From Trichoplax sp. H2 (lineage: Eukaryota; Placozoa; Uniplacotomia; Trichoplacea), in assembly GCA_003344405.1 (NCBI GenBank), contig NOWV01000087.1, positions 186,001 to 250,000 of the forward strand: 64,000 nt of DNA, written 5' to 3'. Position numbers and translations under genes: made by a program. Of this stretch, positions 52,165 to 62,827 are shown in pieces. Position 1 is the stretch's first letter; the number at the start of each line of letters is the position of its first letter. The notes below the pieces were generated by a model. The model searched no databases, was not told where the DNA came from, and worked only from the letters and a program-made list of their open reading frames with translations.

Positions 52165-53205
52165 ATGTATAACGACACTGAAAATTACGCTATGACAACT
52201 TCTACAACTCCTCTGTTACTAACTTATGCAAGCGATATCCGATCAGTTACTCATATTTTTATTGCGGCCGTTATTACTTTCGGTGGAATTATTAGCAATA
52301 TGCTTGCAATTACAGGTATTATTAGGCAAAAAAATTGGCATGGTAAAGTTATCAATCCTTTTTATTTAAATCTGGCTATCGCTGATTTTATAGTATGTGC
52401 CGTATGTCTTCCAATTACGGTAGTGAATCATTTACTATTAAACTCATGGATCTTAAATCATTCCAATTGTAAAATTTTACCTACTATTCAAGTATTTGCG
52501 ATTACAGCTTCGTCTTTAACTATCATCGCTATTAACTTTGAACGTTTATATGCAGCAATTACTCCAATTCGTTATTCTTTGCAAGTTAATAGCTACAAAA
52601 TTTGCTTCATTATCGCTTTTATATGGATAATTAGTAGTATTTTCTCTCTGCCTAACATATTCTTTTTGCATACATCTATATATTCCATAGATGGTCGATC
52701 CTTTGTACTTTGTAGTTATGTATGGAAAAAACTTACTAGTATTGGTTACATTTATATTATATTTAGTGCTCTTTTTTATTACATTATTCCATCGGTGAGT
52801 GCGGTGATATCATATCGCTATATCTCAACAAAAGTATCACAGAACGGAAGATATTTAATGAAAGATCAAATCGAACTAAGTGGAGTATATAGCTTAGATG
52901 GATCGACACTTTCTAGGTGTCCAACAATTTCTCGATATACTAGAATTCAACGCACTGCAACTCGTTTAGCGATTATAGTTACCACCATCCATGTATTAAC
53001 TTGGTCTGGGTATCCAACGTTGTTGCTACTTCAATTGGTTAAAGCCCTACCACAAAAGGCAAACTATTTGCCAGACTTATCTTTTTCTTTAAAAATTATT
53101 GGGTTTGCAAGTTCAGGCTTCAATCCGATCATTTACGTTTTAAATAAATCTGCAAAGCAACCTAACTCGAGACCATCAAGAAAGTCTCGTATTTATTCCG
53201 TATAA
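52165..53205 (+). CDS. Class A (rhodopsin-family) GPCR, intronless
   Basis: A single exon encodes 346 residues with seven hydrophobic segments. Seen: an NDT glycosylation site at 3-5, TM1 GIISN (41-45), TM2 NLAIADFIV (69-77), Cys102 and Cys183, NFERLYAAITP (124-134) at the DRY position, TM4 Trp154, TM5 IIPS (207-210), TM6 VLTWSGYP (277-284), and TM7 SSGFNPIIY (316-324). The third cytoplasmic loop is about 45 residues, longer than in the first receptor. The C-tail is short (about 20 residues), basic and Ser-rich. It is more distant from the two minus-strand receptors, with FASSGFNP rather than YSNACWNP in TM7, so it belongs to another subgroup. The ligand is unknown. Confidence 0.92.
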   Translation: MYNDTENYAMTTSTTPLLLTYASDIRSVTHIFIAAVITFGGIISNMLAITGIIRQKNWHGKVINPFYLNLAIADFIVCAVCLPITVVNHLLLNSWILNHSNCKILPTIQVFAITASSLTIIAINFERLYAAITPIRYSLQVNSYKICFIIAFIWIISSIFSLPNIFFLHTSIYSIDGRSFVLCSYVWKKLTSIGYIYIIFSALFYYIIPSVSAVISYRYISTKVSQNGRYLMKDQIELSGVYSLDGSTLSRCPTISRYTRIQRTATRLAIIVTTIHVLTWSGYPTLLLLQLVKALPQKANYLPDLSFSLKIIGFASSGFNPIIYVLNKSAKQPNSRPSRKSRIYSV

Positions 53206-53452
53206 AGGAATCGGATTGTAACGTGGTAAATGAGTTATAACTGGCCACATTTAACAGAATAATATCCGTTGAAAAATTAGATACCTGTGCGAAATTAGGA
53301 AAACTATATTTACGCGCATTATACCCTGTACATTGTACAATTTCTATACAATTACTCAAAAATTAAAGAAATAATTTGCTGATATCGCAATTATGAAAGG
53401 AAGAATTACAATAGATGATTCAGAACAGAAAGAAGGATGCAATTTTGTAGAG

Positions 53453-53458
53453 AATAAA
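53453..53458 (+). promoter_or_regulatory. Candidate polyadenylation signal, GPCR 3
   Basis: An AATAAA hexamer within AGAGAATAAAATTC lies about 250 bases after the GPCR 3 stop codon. It is the first canonical hexamer noticed downstream. Confidence 0.35.
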
Positions 53459-54833
53459 ATTCTGTACCAGATAGGAATCGTCTCAAAGGAAGTGAAACGG
53501 ATGCTTGATTAGATCTTTATTTCTAATGATTGCTAATAATTTAGTAAATTAGAATCACAAAACTAGTAACTGTTATACATTTGGCTTAATTTATATTTTC
53601 GTTGCTATGCTGTGATATCAAGTTATTTAAGATAAATACTCCATTATGTGATTCATATATTTATGTTTCGGCCACTCCTAAGATCGATTTTATACTTAAG
53701 ACTCCGCTGTGATCAGTCTTAGATACGGTCGTAACGTATATATTAAACGAATAATTGTACATTACGAAACATCAAAGAAAATATTAGATTAGTCTTAGCT
53801 AATTTTCAAAACAGTTTTAAATTTGGTCTAATCCTTTTTCATCACCTATTTACTCATTCGAGATGTCTCATCTGTAATTAAATCATTTGTCTCAAAAATA
53901 AAAATTTTATATTATCTCTCTATATATACAGTTCACTCTAATGCAACAGAATCTTATTTAAATAAGCCTCAGTGAAATTAGCCAGCGTTTTAAATGAATT
54001 AATTTAAGCTCTACTTTTATCCGCGATTCCATTGCCCACTTTTTATGATGGCTTCAAGAAATGTTACTTCCTTTTTCCTATCAATTGAAAGGCATGGTCT
54101 TATTGACTAGAATATTCTGGAGCTGAAGGTATATGAATTAGAATGAAAGAACGGATGATAATGCTTCCTTTAGAAATAATCACTGCCGATTATAATAATA
54201 TTTGTGTGGTTCAAAATGATAAAGTGTGACAACAGATGTATATAACATATATATATATATAAGTATGAAGCTGTTTAGATCTTAAGTATTACATTTAGTC
54301 AATTGTACCTGATTTGAAAAATGGAAAGTCATGCTGCCGAAATAAGAAAGAGAGTAACTTTCAATATTTACAAAGTCAACTTATTCTAGGCGTTAGATTA
54401 TAAGATAACAACAATTAATAGATAATAGGTTAAATAAAATATACAATAGACGCAACAAAATTCAATTTCATATTGATTGAAGAGATCTTTGATTAGTTAG
54501 TTAAGTAATTAACGGAAGCTTCAACCAGATGAATTGAAAGATTTGTTTTCAGTTTGCTTTTAGATTGACTTTTAATGGGAAAAGCAAGAAAGCAAATTAG
54601 TTGATCTCAAAATTATTCATAAAAAGTATCTGTGATTTCACTGTAATCTTGAAAACTGATAGTAACTAGTTGCCATAGATGTACTGATGACTTCATATAT
54701 CATTATTATTTTGTTCTTTCATCCAATTTGGAGGAAGATCTTGCATAATTTTTATTGGTTACAGCTTCAATTAGCTTTGTTACGATATTAAAGGAAGACA
54801 GATGCTCTTATTAGAAGAAAGTTTACAGATAAA

Positions 54834-55045
54834 AAGGAAAGCAAGTCGCTGTCATTTACAGAGAAGACATTTTATACCCTTAAAAAGGAAAATTAGTCTC
54901 TATCATTTACAAAGAAAATATATTGTACATCGTTCCAAATAGAAAGCAAGTCTGTCCTTTACAGAAAAGATATTGTACACCCTTAAAAACAGAAAGTAAG
55001 TCTGCATCATTTACAAAGAAGGCATTGTACACCTTTAAGGCAAGC
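54834..55045. repeat. Degenerate ~52-bp tandem repeat, four copies
   Basis: Copies begin near 54834, 54885, 54941 and 54991, each with the pattern AGAAAGCAAGTC ... CATTTACA.AGAA ... TTGTACACCCTTAAA. Spacing varies from 50 to 56 bp and copies differ by substitutions and small indels, so the array is old. Confidence 0.7.
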
Positions 55046-56506
55046 ACTTATTATTTACCGACTTTACCTGTTACTGAGGTCTTTAATTGCGTATTAATAA
55101 CTTTATTTCGCTTATAGCTGTATAATGATTGAAACTGATAAAGTAATTTTCTTCAAATTCTTTTAGCGAATATCTTTTTCTATTTGCAAGTTACTATTTA
55201 CTAATACTGTATCGCGATACTGTTATTTTAAGTGAATATCGAAATTTACAATAAAAGTATCGTATGTGAAATAATTCAATAAAATCAAAATCAGTGTTTT
55301 TTGAACGGATGGGTATTAATACGGAAGAATAGTTTTTGAAATGTTTTTAAGGATGGAAATATATCAATAAGATGGGATCATGGTCAATCAATCAGTTATG
55401 AAGGAAACAGAAATAAAACAGTGTATAGGAAAGCCAATTATCTACTTTAAGGGGTGCGAGTGTTTATGGAAGGATCATTCATCATCTTTCTTGATTTCAA
55501 ATCATTAGATATTGGAATGGATTCCTCAATTTTAATTTTTTCGAAAAATTTATTACTTTAGTAACGCAGAAAAATATTTGTTTGAAATATCGTTAAGAAA
55601 TTGAGCAATAATGAACATTGAGCTTTATTACCGCTGCTAAGAGCTTAATTAAATATCTGCACGTTCGGCTATTGTGGAAGAAAGTAGAATATTTACGGAA
55701 GCTGTGCCTATGATAATACTCGTATATGATATAAGCATAGAGTGGCTAAGTTCAGATTGGTCCATTTACTATTATTTTAGCAAACATGGATCATAATACT
55801 TTCGTCTTGAATTCAAATGGGTTCACTTAGTCTATTTTTGATAATAGCCTTTTTATTCCCTTTTAAAGACATTGTGCACGTGCATCATGATATAAAACAT
55901 TGTGACAAGTTCTTAACCTACAATCTTATGCCCTGCATTATATAAGATACTATAGTATAGGACTAGCTCACTGTCCGCCTAACTAAAGTGCAATAGTGCC
56001 TTGGTACTGTAATAGCTTGCCTCATTTGTGTTCGTTTGATAGTAAACTGTTTCTTTAGTTATACGGTACGTATAGAAAGGAAATATATTGTGAAGTATTG
56101 GATTTATCCGGGCTATAATCTAAGCAAGTAAAAAATAACAGCTACAGAAATTTCCTAATATCTTATTAATGTGTATGAATAAATACCGGCTGAGCTATTG
56201 TTAGTTTTCAATTACATGTGGCACTGCTTTGGTAACGCTTTAAATTTCTTTCTGTGCGCATATTGAATATGACGATATTTATTTAAAAATGCCAATGCAC
56301 GTGGTAAACTAATATTTTATTGGTATTCTAATGCAACTTTGATGCTTTGACGTTATCCTGTTGCCAAGGTAATTGAACTTTGGGAACAATAAAGACGTGA
56401 AAGCGAGTGATCAAAGGTATCTGCTATTATAACTTGATAAAGTGTCTTCTCAAAAATAAAACAAGAACTACAGTTTTTTGGAAACTTCACTTTATTACAT
56501 AAGCTT

Positions 56507-56692
56507 GGTTCGTCTAACTACTACTAAGGACTATCTCTGGAACATCTAAATCATTACAGCAGTACTCATGATTTATATACAATTAATTACAATTAGATTC
56601 GTTTAATTACCACCAAGGGACTGTCTTTAGACTATTTCTGGAATATCTAAATTATTACAGAAATATTCATGATTTACATATACAATTAGTTA
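56507..56692. repeat. Diverged direct repeat, two copies
   Basis: 56507-56591 and 56597-56692 share TTCGT.TAA.TAC, GGA.TATCT, TCTGGAA.ATCTAAAT.ATTACAG and ACTCATGATTTA.ATACAATTA-like blocks in the same order. The second copy carries a short extra segment. No coding potential is apparent. Confidence 0.65.
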
Positions 56693-58033
56693 CGGATGAT
56701 TTTCCTTCGATACGATCCTACCTTGCCAATTAAGTCACAAGATCATATCTAAATTTGCTATCGCACTATCAATTCATGATTCACGCTTCTAATTAGAGCA
56801 TCGCAAAACAAATTTCATTAACATACATCAGCGCAATCTATTTATGTCTCGGCATCTTTGTAGAAACATCTCAATAAACTTACTACTATACGTAGTGCAA
56901 CCTACTTCTGCAAATTGACACTATACAATCTCTCAGTCCCACATACAATTTATCTATTTTAGTATAATTTGAATCTTAGATATATTGGGGCTGTACTACA
57001 CACATAAACAAGTAATATTTCTGATAATTCATCCTTTTCCAATCTGTTATGAGGATTTACTACTGTATGATTGCAGTAGTTGGAAGTTCATGATACTGAT
57101 TATTCTCGTGTTAGTACAGATTTGAATTCATCATTACTCACGGGAATAAAATAATTTACAAAATTAATTAAAAGATATTTAACTCGTTTAAAGTTACTGG
57201 TACTGCATACAGGCGCTACGGATTTTAGGCCATTAGTGAATTAATTTAAGACGTACAACCAAGTAGCATGGGATAAATGATAGTGATTGCCCCTATTTTG
57301 TTATAAAATTTTGATACACTACCCTTATAAGTCATTAACTTATACCCGTATATTTCAGTTTTGGACTGCTAGCTCTAGTGGGCTGAATATAGAACATTTA
57401 AACTTACTTATAGCATCATAAGTAGTTATAAATGTACATACAGTGTAAGTGATAAAATACCTAAGGACAATTTTCTTAATTGCAATGAGTATATCTGCAA
57501 TAATATTATTGGGCATCCACTAGACGCCTATTTGATTATGATTTCTTGCTCATATTATATTTTTTACGATATGCAGTACGTATATACGTTACGTATGTGC
57601 CATTATAATTAAATGTCAACGGTTTACGATGAATGAACCAAATAGAATTATCGTTTTATATTCGCTTCAAAATATTCCGTCAGTTTAAACTGTTTCATCA
57701 AGCACTCTTTTGGTAGCTGTAAGTGTTTGCTGTAACGTTTCTTTCTCGCGGAAGAGTATGTTATGCATTGTCATTCAATGATACATATTTTTTATTCATC
57801 TCAAACCCATGAACAGTTTTGTGAGAAGCCGGCTATAGACAAATGTATTACAAGCGACGATGTGTTAACAGAGAAAGACTTTGAGTAACTTAGAATAATA
57901 TCCTATACCTAATTCTACATTTATGTTTCTCTTAAGGTATACGTAAATGGATAATAAGAATGAGAAATCAAAATATGAATTGCGACTATTCATTGAATAG
58001 GCTCATGTCAATATACGCATAGAAGACATCTAA

Positions 58034-58039
58034 TTTATT
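58034..58039 (-). promoter_or_regulatory. Polyadenylation signal, alpha-tubulin
   Basis: AATAAA on the minus strand lies 85 bases past the alpha-tubulin stop, a normal 3' UTR length for a compact gene. Confidence 0.55.
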
Positions 58040-58123
58040 AGTTTGTTTATCATAGCGATATGCCAGCTGATGTCATGCACCAATACAAAGCATTCTCGAC
58101 AAACGCCGCTTAAAATGCAGAAA

Positions 58124-61071
58124 TTACATCTCAAATCCTTCTTCACCTTCGAGTGAAGACTCTGTGCCGACCTCTTCGTAATCCTTTTCTAAAGCGGCAA
58201 GATCTTCCCGAGCTTCAGAAAATTCACCTTCTTCCATACCTTCACCGACATACCAATGAACAAAAGCTCTTTTGGCATACATTAAGTCGAACTTATGATC
58301 TAGTCGAGACCAAGCTTCAGCAATAGCGGTCGAATTCGATAACATGCAGACAGCTCGGTTAACTTTAGCGAGGTCTCCTCCAGGAACAACAGTTGGAGGT
58401 TGTTTATTGATACCGACTTTAAAACCGGTTGGACACCAATCAACGAACTGTATAGTGCGTTTGGTTTTCAAAGCAGCTATAGCAGCATTTACGTCCTTGG
58501 GTACTATATCACCACGATAGAGCATACAACAAGCCATATACTTGCCATGTCGAGGGTCACATTTAACCAACTGGTTACCAGGATCGAAACATGCTGATGA
58601 AATTTCGCTAACAGTCAGTTGTTCATGATATGCCTTTTCAGCAGAAACAATCGGTGCATATGTTGCCAATGGGAAATGAATGCGTGGGTATGGAACAAGA
58701 TTGGTCTGGAATTCATTCAGATCGACATTAAGTGCTCCATCAAAGCGTAAAGAAGCAGTAATTGACGACACAATTTGGCTCATTAATCGATTTAAGTTGG
58801 TATACGATGGCCTTTCAATATCCAATTTTCTATGGCAAATGTCATATATTGCCTCATTATCGAATAAGAAGCAACAATCCGTGTGTTCTAAAGTGGTATG
58901 AGTGGTTAAGATAGCATTATAAGGTTCTACCACGGCCGTTGCTACTTGAGGAGCTGGATACACAGCAAACTGTAATTTTGATTTTTTGCCGTAATCAACC
59001 GATAATCTCTCTAGCAGTAAAGATGAAAAGCCGGAACCAGTACCTCCACCGAAGGAGTGGAACACCAAAAAGCCTTGCAAACTATGACATTGGTCGGCCT
59101 AATAATACGAAATTGAAATTAAAAAAATTGTAAATAACTATTAATTATTGAAGTTTAGTGGAGGTAGTTGTCTCATGAAGCATGCTTAATGATTAGGATT
59201 CATCTACTATGCAGAGTAAAATCATTTAAAAAGCAAAAAAACTTTATACGAATCTCAATAGCATTGAATTCTTATACTAGTTTATACTGTTTCACCTCAA
59301 TACTGTACTTACCACTTTTCGTAATCGATCGAGAACAAGTTCAATCAACTCTTTTCCTACGGTGTAATGCCCACGAGCATAGTTATTAGCGGCATCCTCT
59401 TTGCCATGAATTAACGTTTCAGGATGATATAAACGGTGATATTTTCCACCCTTGATTTCATCTATAGTATATAGAAGGAGTAATAATGCGAAAAAGTTAG
59501 GATAGATATCTTTCCCTTCGAAGCTTCGTACTAGATTGCTAAAGTGAGTGAAAATTTGGTCATAGAAGTGTAGTATGCAAGGGTCTAAATCCATCGCTTA
59601 GAGGCTGCGAAAAAATTCTCTATTGCAACATGTCAGACACTAGAAACTCAAATCCTATTTGTAATATACGCTATAAGATATCTATTTTGTTTTAAGGTGC
59701 GAACGTTTAAAAGCTATGAAGCAGGACATTCAACCGATTGGTTAATGAGCAGACTAACACTAAGACTGCATTGCTTCACCATTGCGTTACTTCATATAAA
59801 AACCATGCAGTACTACAGCACATAAAAAGTAAGTACGAGTATATTCAATAATTTTGTAAACGTACCTATAACAGTAGGCTCCAAGTCGATAAATAACGCT
59901 CTTGGGATGTATTTGCCGTTACCAGTTTCACTGAAGAAAGTGCTGAAAGATTCACCTTGGTCAGGTGCCGAGTCTTCGCTGATATGGCCATCCGGGTGTA
60001 TACCGTGTTCGAGACAGTATAATTCCCAACAAGCGTTACCAATTTGTACGCCGGCTTGTCCAACCAAAATTGAAATTACTTCACGCTATTGAAATTAATT
60101 TTTAGCTATTTTAACATAATTATAATCATTTGTTCGCTGATTGTACGAATAGTTACTAAATAAAAAGTTGGGAAAGCTGCGAAACTATGTGGCAGTTACC
60201 GTATTGGGTATGCACTTAGCAGCTAAAGTATGGTAGAACATACAGTAGTTTGAAGAATACTGTAATTTTATTTTCCTTTCTATTGCATCAATTGCGGCTA
60301 ATATTATTTGCAATCAATGCTATCCGTAGTCCATTTAACGAATGGAAATATGATCAGGAAAAGTATGGTAGAACATAGTTTGAAAAATACTGTAATTTTA
60401 TTTTCCTTTCTATTGCATCAATTGCGCCTAATATTATTTGCAATCAATGCTATCCGTAGTCCATTTAACGAATGGAAACATGATCAGGAAAAATAAAATA
60501 GCAAAACACTATCTCAGCTACTGGACTATATCTACAGTACTCTATAAGATGGACACCATCCGTTTTTTTAATGTGGCTGGGTCGGATAACTTGTATGATG
60601 TATAAGAAAATTACCGTTAAAATTCATAAGTAGAGTATGGTGAATTGGTGATCTAATGAACTCTACTACGCAAATCGTAAGTCAAGCACGTGTAGTGAAT
60701 GCAACGGTTCGATCCTTTCCAACATTTGAACATGGATAAAGAAAAATAAAAACGAGTCCTACATAGAAACTAGCCAATACCCACACTCTATATTGCTAGA
60801 CGGAAAATAAAAAGTAGAAAATCGATTTAACTACCAGGCATTGGGTTGGACTAATGGCAATGGAAGGGTCTATCACGTCGATTGTTCGCGCCATACCATA
60901 CTGAAGACGTATATTGCGATCATCAAAAACTAGTAGAGTTAACGGGAATTGAGTATTTCAACGAGCTGAACATTATGATCGTATCGTATAAAACGATGAG
61001 AAATTCCATTTCAAAGCACATATTGTCGTCAAACAAATTTACCACTATCTAAATGGTCGTCTACTTACCAT
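58124..61071 (-). CDS. Alpha-tubulin, divergent (no K40, no terminal Tyr)
   Basis: Four exons: ATG alone at 61069-61071 (AAAATG|GTAAGT), 59866-60085, 59313-59461 and 58124-59098, 448 residues in all. The intron after the start codon is typical of animal alpha-tubulins; the others are 404 and 214 bp. The protein polymerises with beta-tubulin into microtubules. Seen: [13 protein letters not shown] (10-22), tubulin signature GGGTGSG (141-147), the alpha-specific catalytic Glu near 253 in [14 protein letters not shown], and [20 protein letters not shown] near the C-terminus. Oddities: the K40 loop reads [10 protein letters not shown], one residue short and lacking Lys40, so alpha-TAT1 acetylation should be impossible. 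The tail ends EGEEGFEM, lacking the terminal Tyr of the detyrosination cycle. N-terminal Cys4 and His8 of vertebrate alpha are Val and Leu, and Lys replaces Tyr in GINKQPP. All exons are open, so this looks like a working specialised paralogue rather than a pseudogene. Confidence 0.95.
60226..60491. repeat. Tandem duplication (~133 bp) in alpha-tubulin intron 1
   Basis: Two near-identical copies, about 60226-60360 and 60361-60491, both begin AGTATGGTAGAACATA and end GAAA.ATGATCAGGAAAA. They differ by a few substitutions and one small indel, so the duplication is recent. It lies wholly within intron 1 (60086-61068). Confidence 0.88.
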
Positions 61072-61178
61072 TTTGCTCTTGATGAAGGAAGAAAATTGCA
61101 GTCTATAACACGATTCCGGTAAGCAACGGCACGGGTGATCGCGCTAAAACTTATAACCCAAGAGTCGTTAACTTGAGC

Positions 61179-61187
61179 TATATATAT
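61179..61187 (-). promoter_or_regulatory. Candidate TATA box for alpha-tubulin
   Basis: On the minus strand TATATATAG lies about 110 bases upstream of the tubulin ATG. A start site about 30 bases further on would leave an 80-base 5' UTR, reasonable for a tubulin gene. TA-rich tracts are common here, so confidence is moderate. Confidence 0.4.
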
Positions 61188-61238
61188 GCATGTATCTGCT
61201 GGCCTAGTATTCAATCCAACACCGTGGATTTTAATTGG

Positions 61239-61439
61239 CTAGTAATGGTGGTAAAACAGAAGGTTCAAATAGCAAGACGGTTTGACCAGATGGCAAAGTA
61301 CGGTATTTGAATATTTATGGAAGTGACTAAATCGCTCAGCAGCCGCTCCTGTAGCAATAATAGAGCAAGGAGGATTAATGAGTATACAAATACTGAACTC
61401 GCACGTATGTTGTTGGATTTGTACTGTAGATGCTCCCAC
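61239..61439 (-). pseudogene. Possible fragment of 2-oxoacid dehydrogenase E2 catalytic domain
   Basis: A 66-codon minus-strand frame contains ILINPPCSIIATGAAAER. This resembles the conserved I-INPP-x-x-x-IL-A-x-GA segment of pyruvate/2-oxoglutarate dehydrogenase acyltransferases, one residue shorter. Upstream, GASTV falls at the expected distance for the family's GTFTI segment. The rest, including the expected catalytic DHR motif, is not found, and no splice sites connect it to other exons. It sits just upstream of the alpha-tubulin promoter. It may be a decayed fragment or chance similarity. Confidence 0.3.
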
Positions 61440-61751
61440 TTTTAGCTCATTCAGGCTGATTCAGTGTTGACTGTTACTGCACTACTAGGATGGAAATTTT
61501 GGATATTGATACATAAAATCTAATTGATTTACAGTATCGCAATTGCTTCAATACTTTTCTTTTCGTCACTTTGGTACCAACTGTAGATTAGTGATATCTA
61601 GCCCATTGCATGCTACAACGGGAATCGGCAGATGATTCACGATGAGAAAATGAGAATATGGGTACATGCCCTAACTGAGCGCTTACGCCTCTGCTTAAGT
61701 ACAGTATAATGACTAAATGTGTGACCTGATTAACTTTTTACCCTTAATTAT

Positions 61752-62566
61752 ATTGGCCTTTTATTTATTGATTGATGAATATTATAACCCCCAATATACA
61801 GTACTACAGTACAGCACATACGGTAAATGATGTAATCCCTCATCCTGTTGTCCTTTCCGGTTTGCAAAATATGATCCTATTGGCCTTTTATTGATTGATT
61901 GATGAATATTATAACCCCCAATATATACTGTATCACAAAATGGTCATTGATCATTTTCAATTTTCCAAATTTTCGACGTTAACTTTTGTTATTCGTAAAT
62001 GGCTGTACTGAAGTGAATGATGACTAACATCGTCCAACTTGGTTTTACCAAGTTGCTGAAGTGGAAAATTCTTAGTCAATTTGTATTGTACACTCTGTAG
62101 GAAAATCCAAAAGTAGTACGCTGTTTCATAAACTTCTAACAGAGTACTACAGTACAGCACATACTGTAAATGATGTAATCCCTCATCCTGTTGTCCTTTC
62201 CGGTTTGCAAAATATGATCTTATTGGCCTTTTATTGATTGATTGATGAATATTATAACCCCCAATATATACTGTATCACAAAATGGTCATTGATCATTTT
62301 CAATTTTCCAAATTTTTCGACATTAACTTTTGTTATTCGTAAATGGCTTGAAGTGAATGATGACTAACATCGTCCAACTTGGTGAAGTGGAAAATCTTTC
62401 GTAAATTGGTATTGTGCACTCTTGCACTACAGCATAATGTTAGCAATGTGAAAAAGCGACAAGTTTTCCAAACATTTCCATCTTCACTACGGGCAAATAG
62501 TACCTACTGTAAATGATGTAATCCCTCATCGTGTTGTCCTTTCCGGTTTGCACCGTTCTCATACTG
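61752..62566. repeat. 343-bp tandem array, about 2.4 copies
   Basis: TAAATGATGTAATCCCTCAT begins at 61824, 62167 and 62510, an exact 343-bp period twice. The unit also holds TTGTCCTTTCCGGTTTGC, ATTGGCCTTTTATTGATTG (also present once more at 61752), ATTATAACCCCCAATATA, AATGGTCATTGATCATTTTC and TGACTAACATCGTCCAACTT. Copy 2 lacks a short TTTTACCAAGTTGC insertion seen in copy 1, and copy 3 is truncated. ACTACAGTACAGCACATAC heads copies 1 and 2. No coding frame is carried. Confidence 0.88.
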
Positions 62567-62650
62567 TTCCTTACAAAATATGCTTTCCCTTTCTAACTGC
62601 ACGCTATAAAACCGCACACTATGAATCCCTTACCCAAACTGTACTGTACT

Positions 62651-62827
62651 TTACTGTATAATAAGATTACTATTCCAGGGGCGTGGCGAGCCCTCGAAAA
62701 TGGTTGAAAGATGTTCAGCTAGAGTGTTGCCTTCAATTCGGTCTTCAATTTTGAAGAAATAGACTTTCAATTTAGCTCCATTTCCATGCACACAGATCAG
62801 TACGACCTTGACCAATGGACTCTTCAT
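62651..62827 (-). CDS. Small ORF of 58 residues, unknown
   Basis: An ATG-initiated minus-strand frame begins MKSPLVKVVLICVHGNGAKL, continues KVYFFKIEDRIEGNTLAEHL and ends SPRPWNSNLIIQ. Composition is balanced, GC content is above the local average, and the start is a genuine ATG, so it looks more coding-like than most frames of this size here. I recognise no family. It may be a small protein, a single exon, or a remnant of a mobile element tied to the adjacent repeats. No splice sites are compelling. Confidence 0.35.
   Translation of the reverse strand: MKSPLVKVVLICVHGNGAKLKVYFFKIEDRIEGNTLAEHLSTIFEGSPRPWNSNLIIQ

Larger units (their letters stand above)
53459..58033. other. Gene-poor interval with short tandem repeats
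   Basis: No gene is recognised. It holds two local repeat tracts (listed separately) and an (AT)n run near 54245-54260. GTTGCCAAGGTAAT at 56360-56373 resembles an RFX X-box, but no start site or exon near it is apparent. Confidence 0.4.

Noticed and set aside
54923-55117. Possible repeat-containing neuropeptide precursor from the ~52-bp tandem array
   Set aside because: The period is not constant or divisible by three, frames shift between copies, and no dibasic-Gly amidation sites line up.
60640-60725. Perfect-looking B box (GGTTCGATCC) in alpha-tubulin intron 1
   Set aside because: The flanking bases cannot form a T stem or an acceptor stem, so it is not a tRNA gene.
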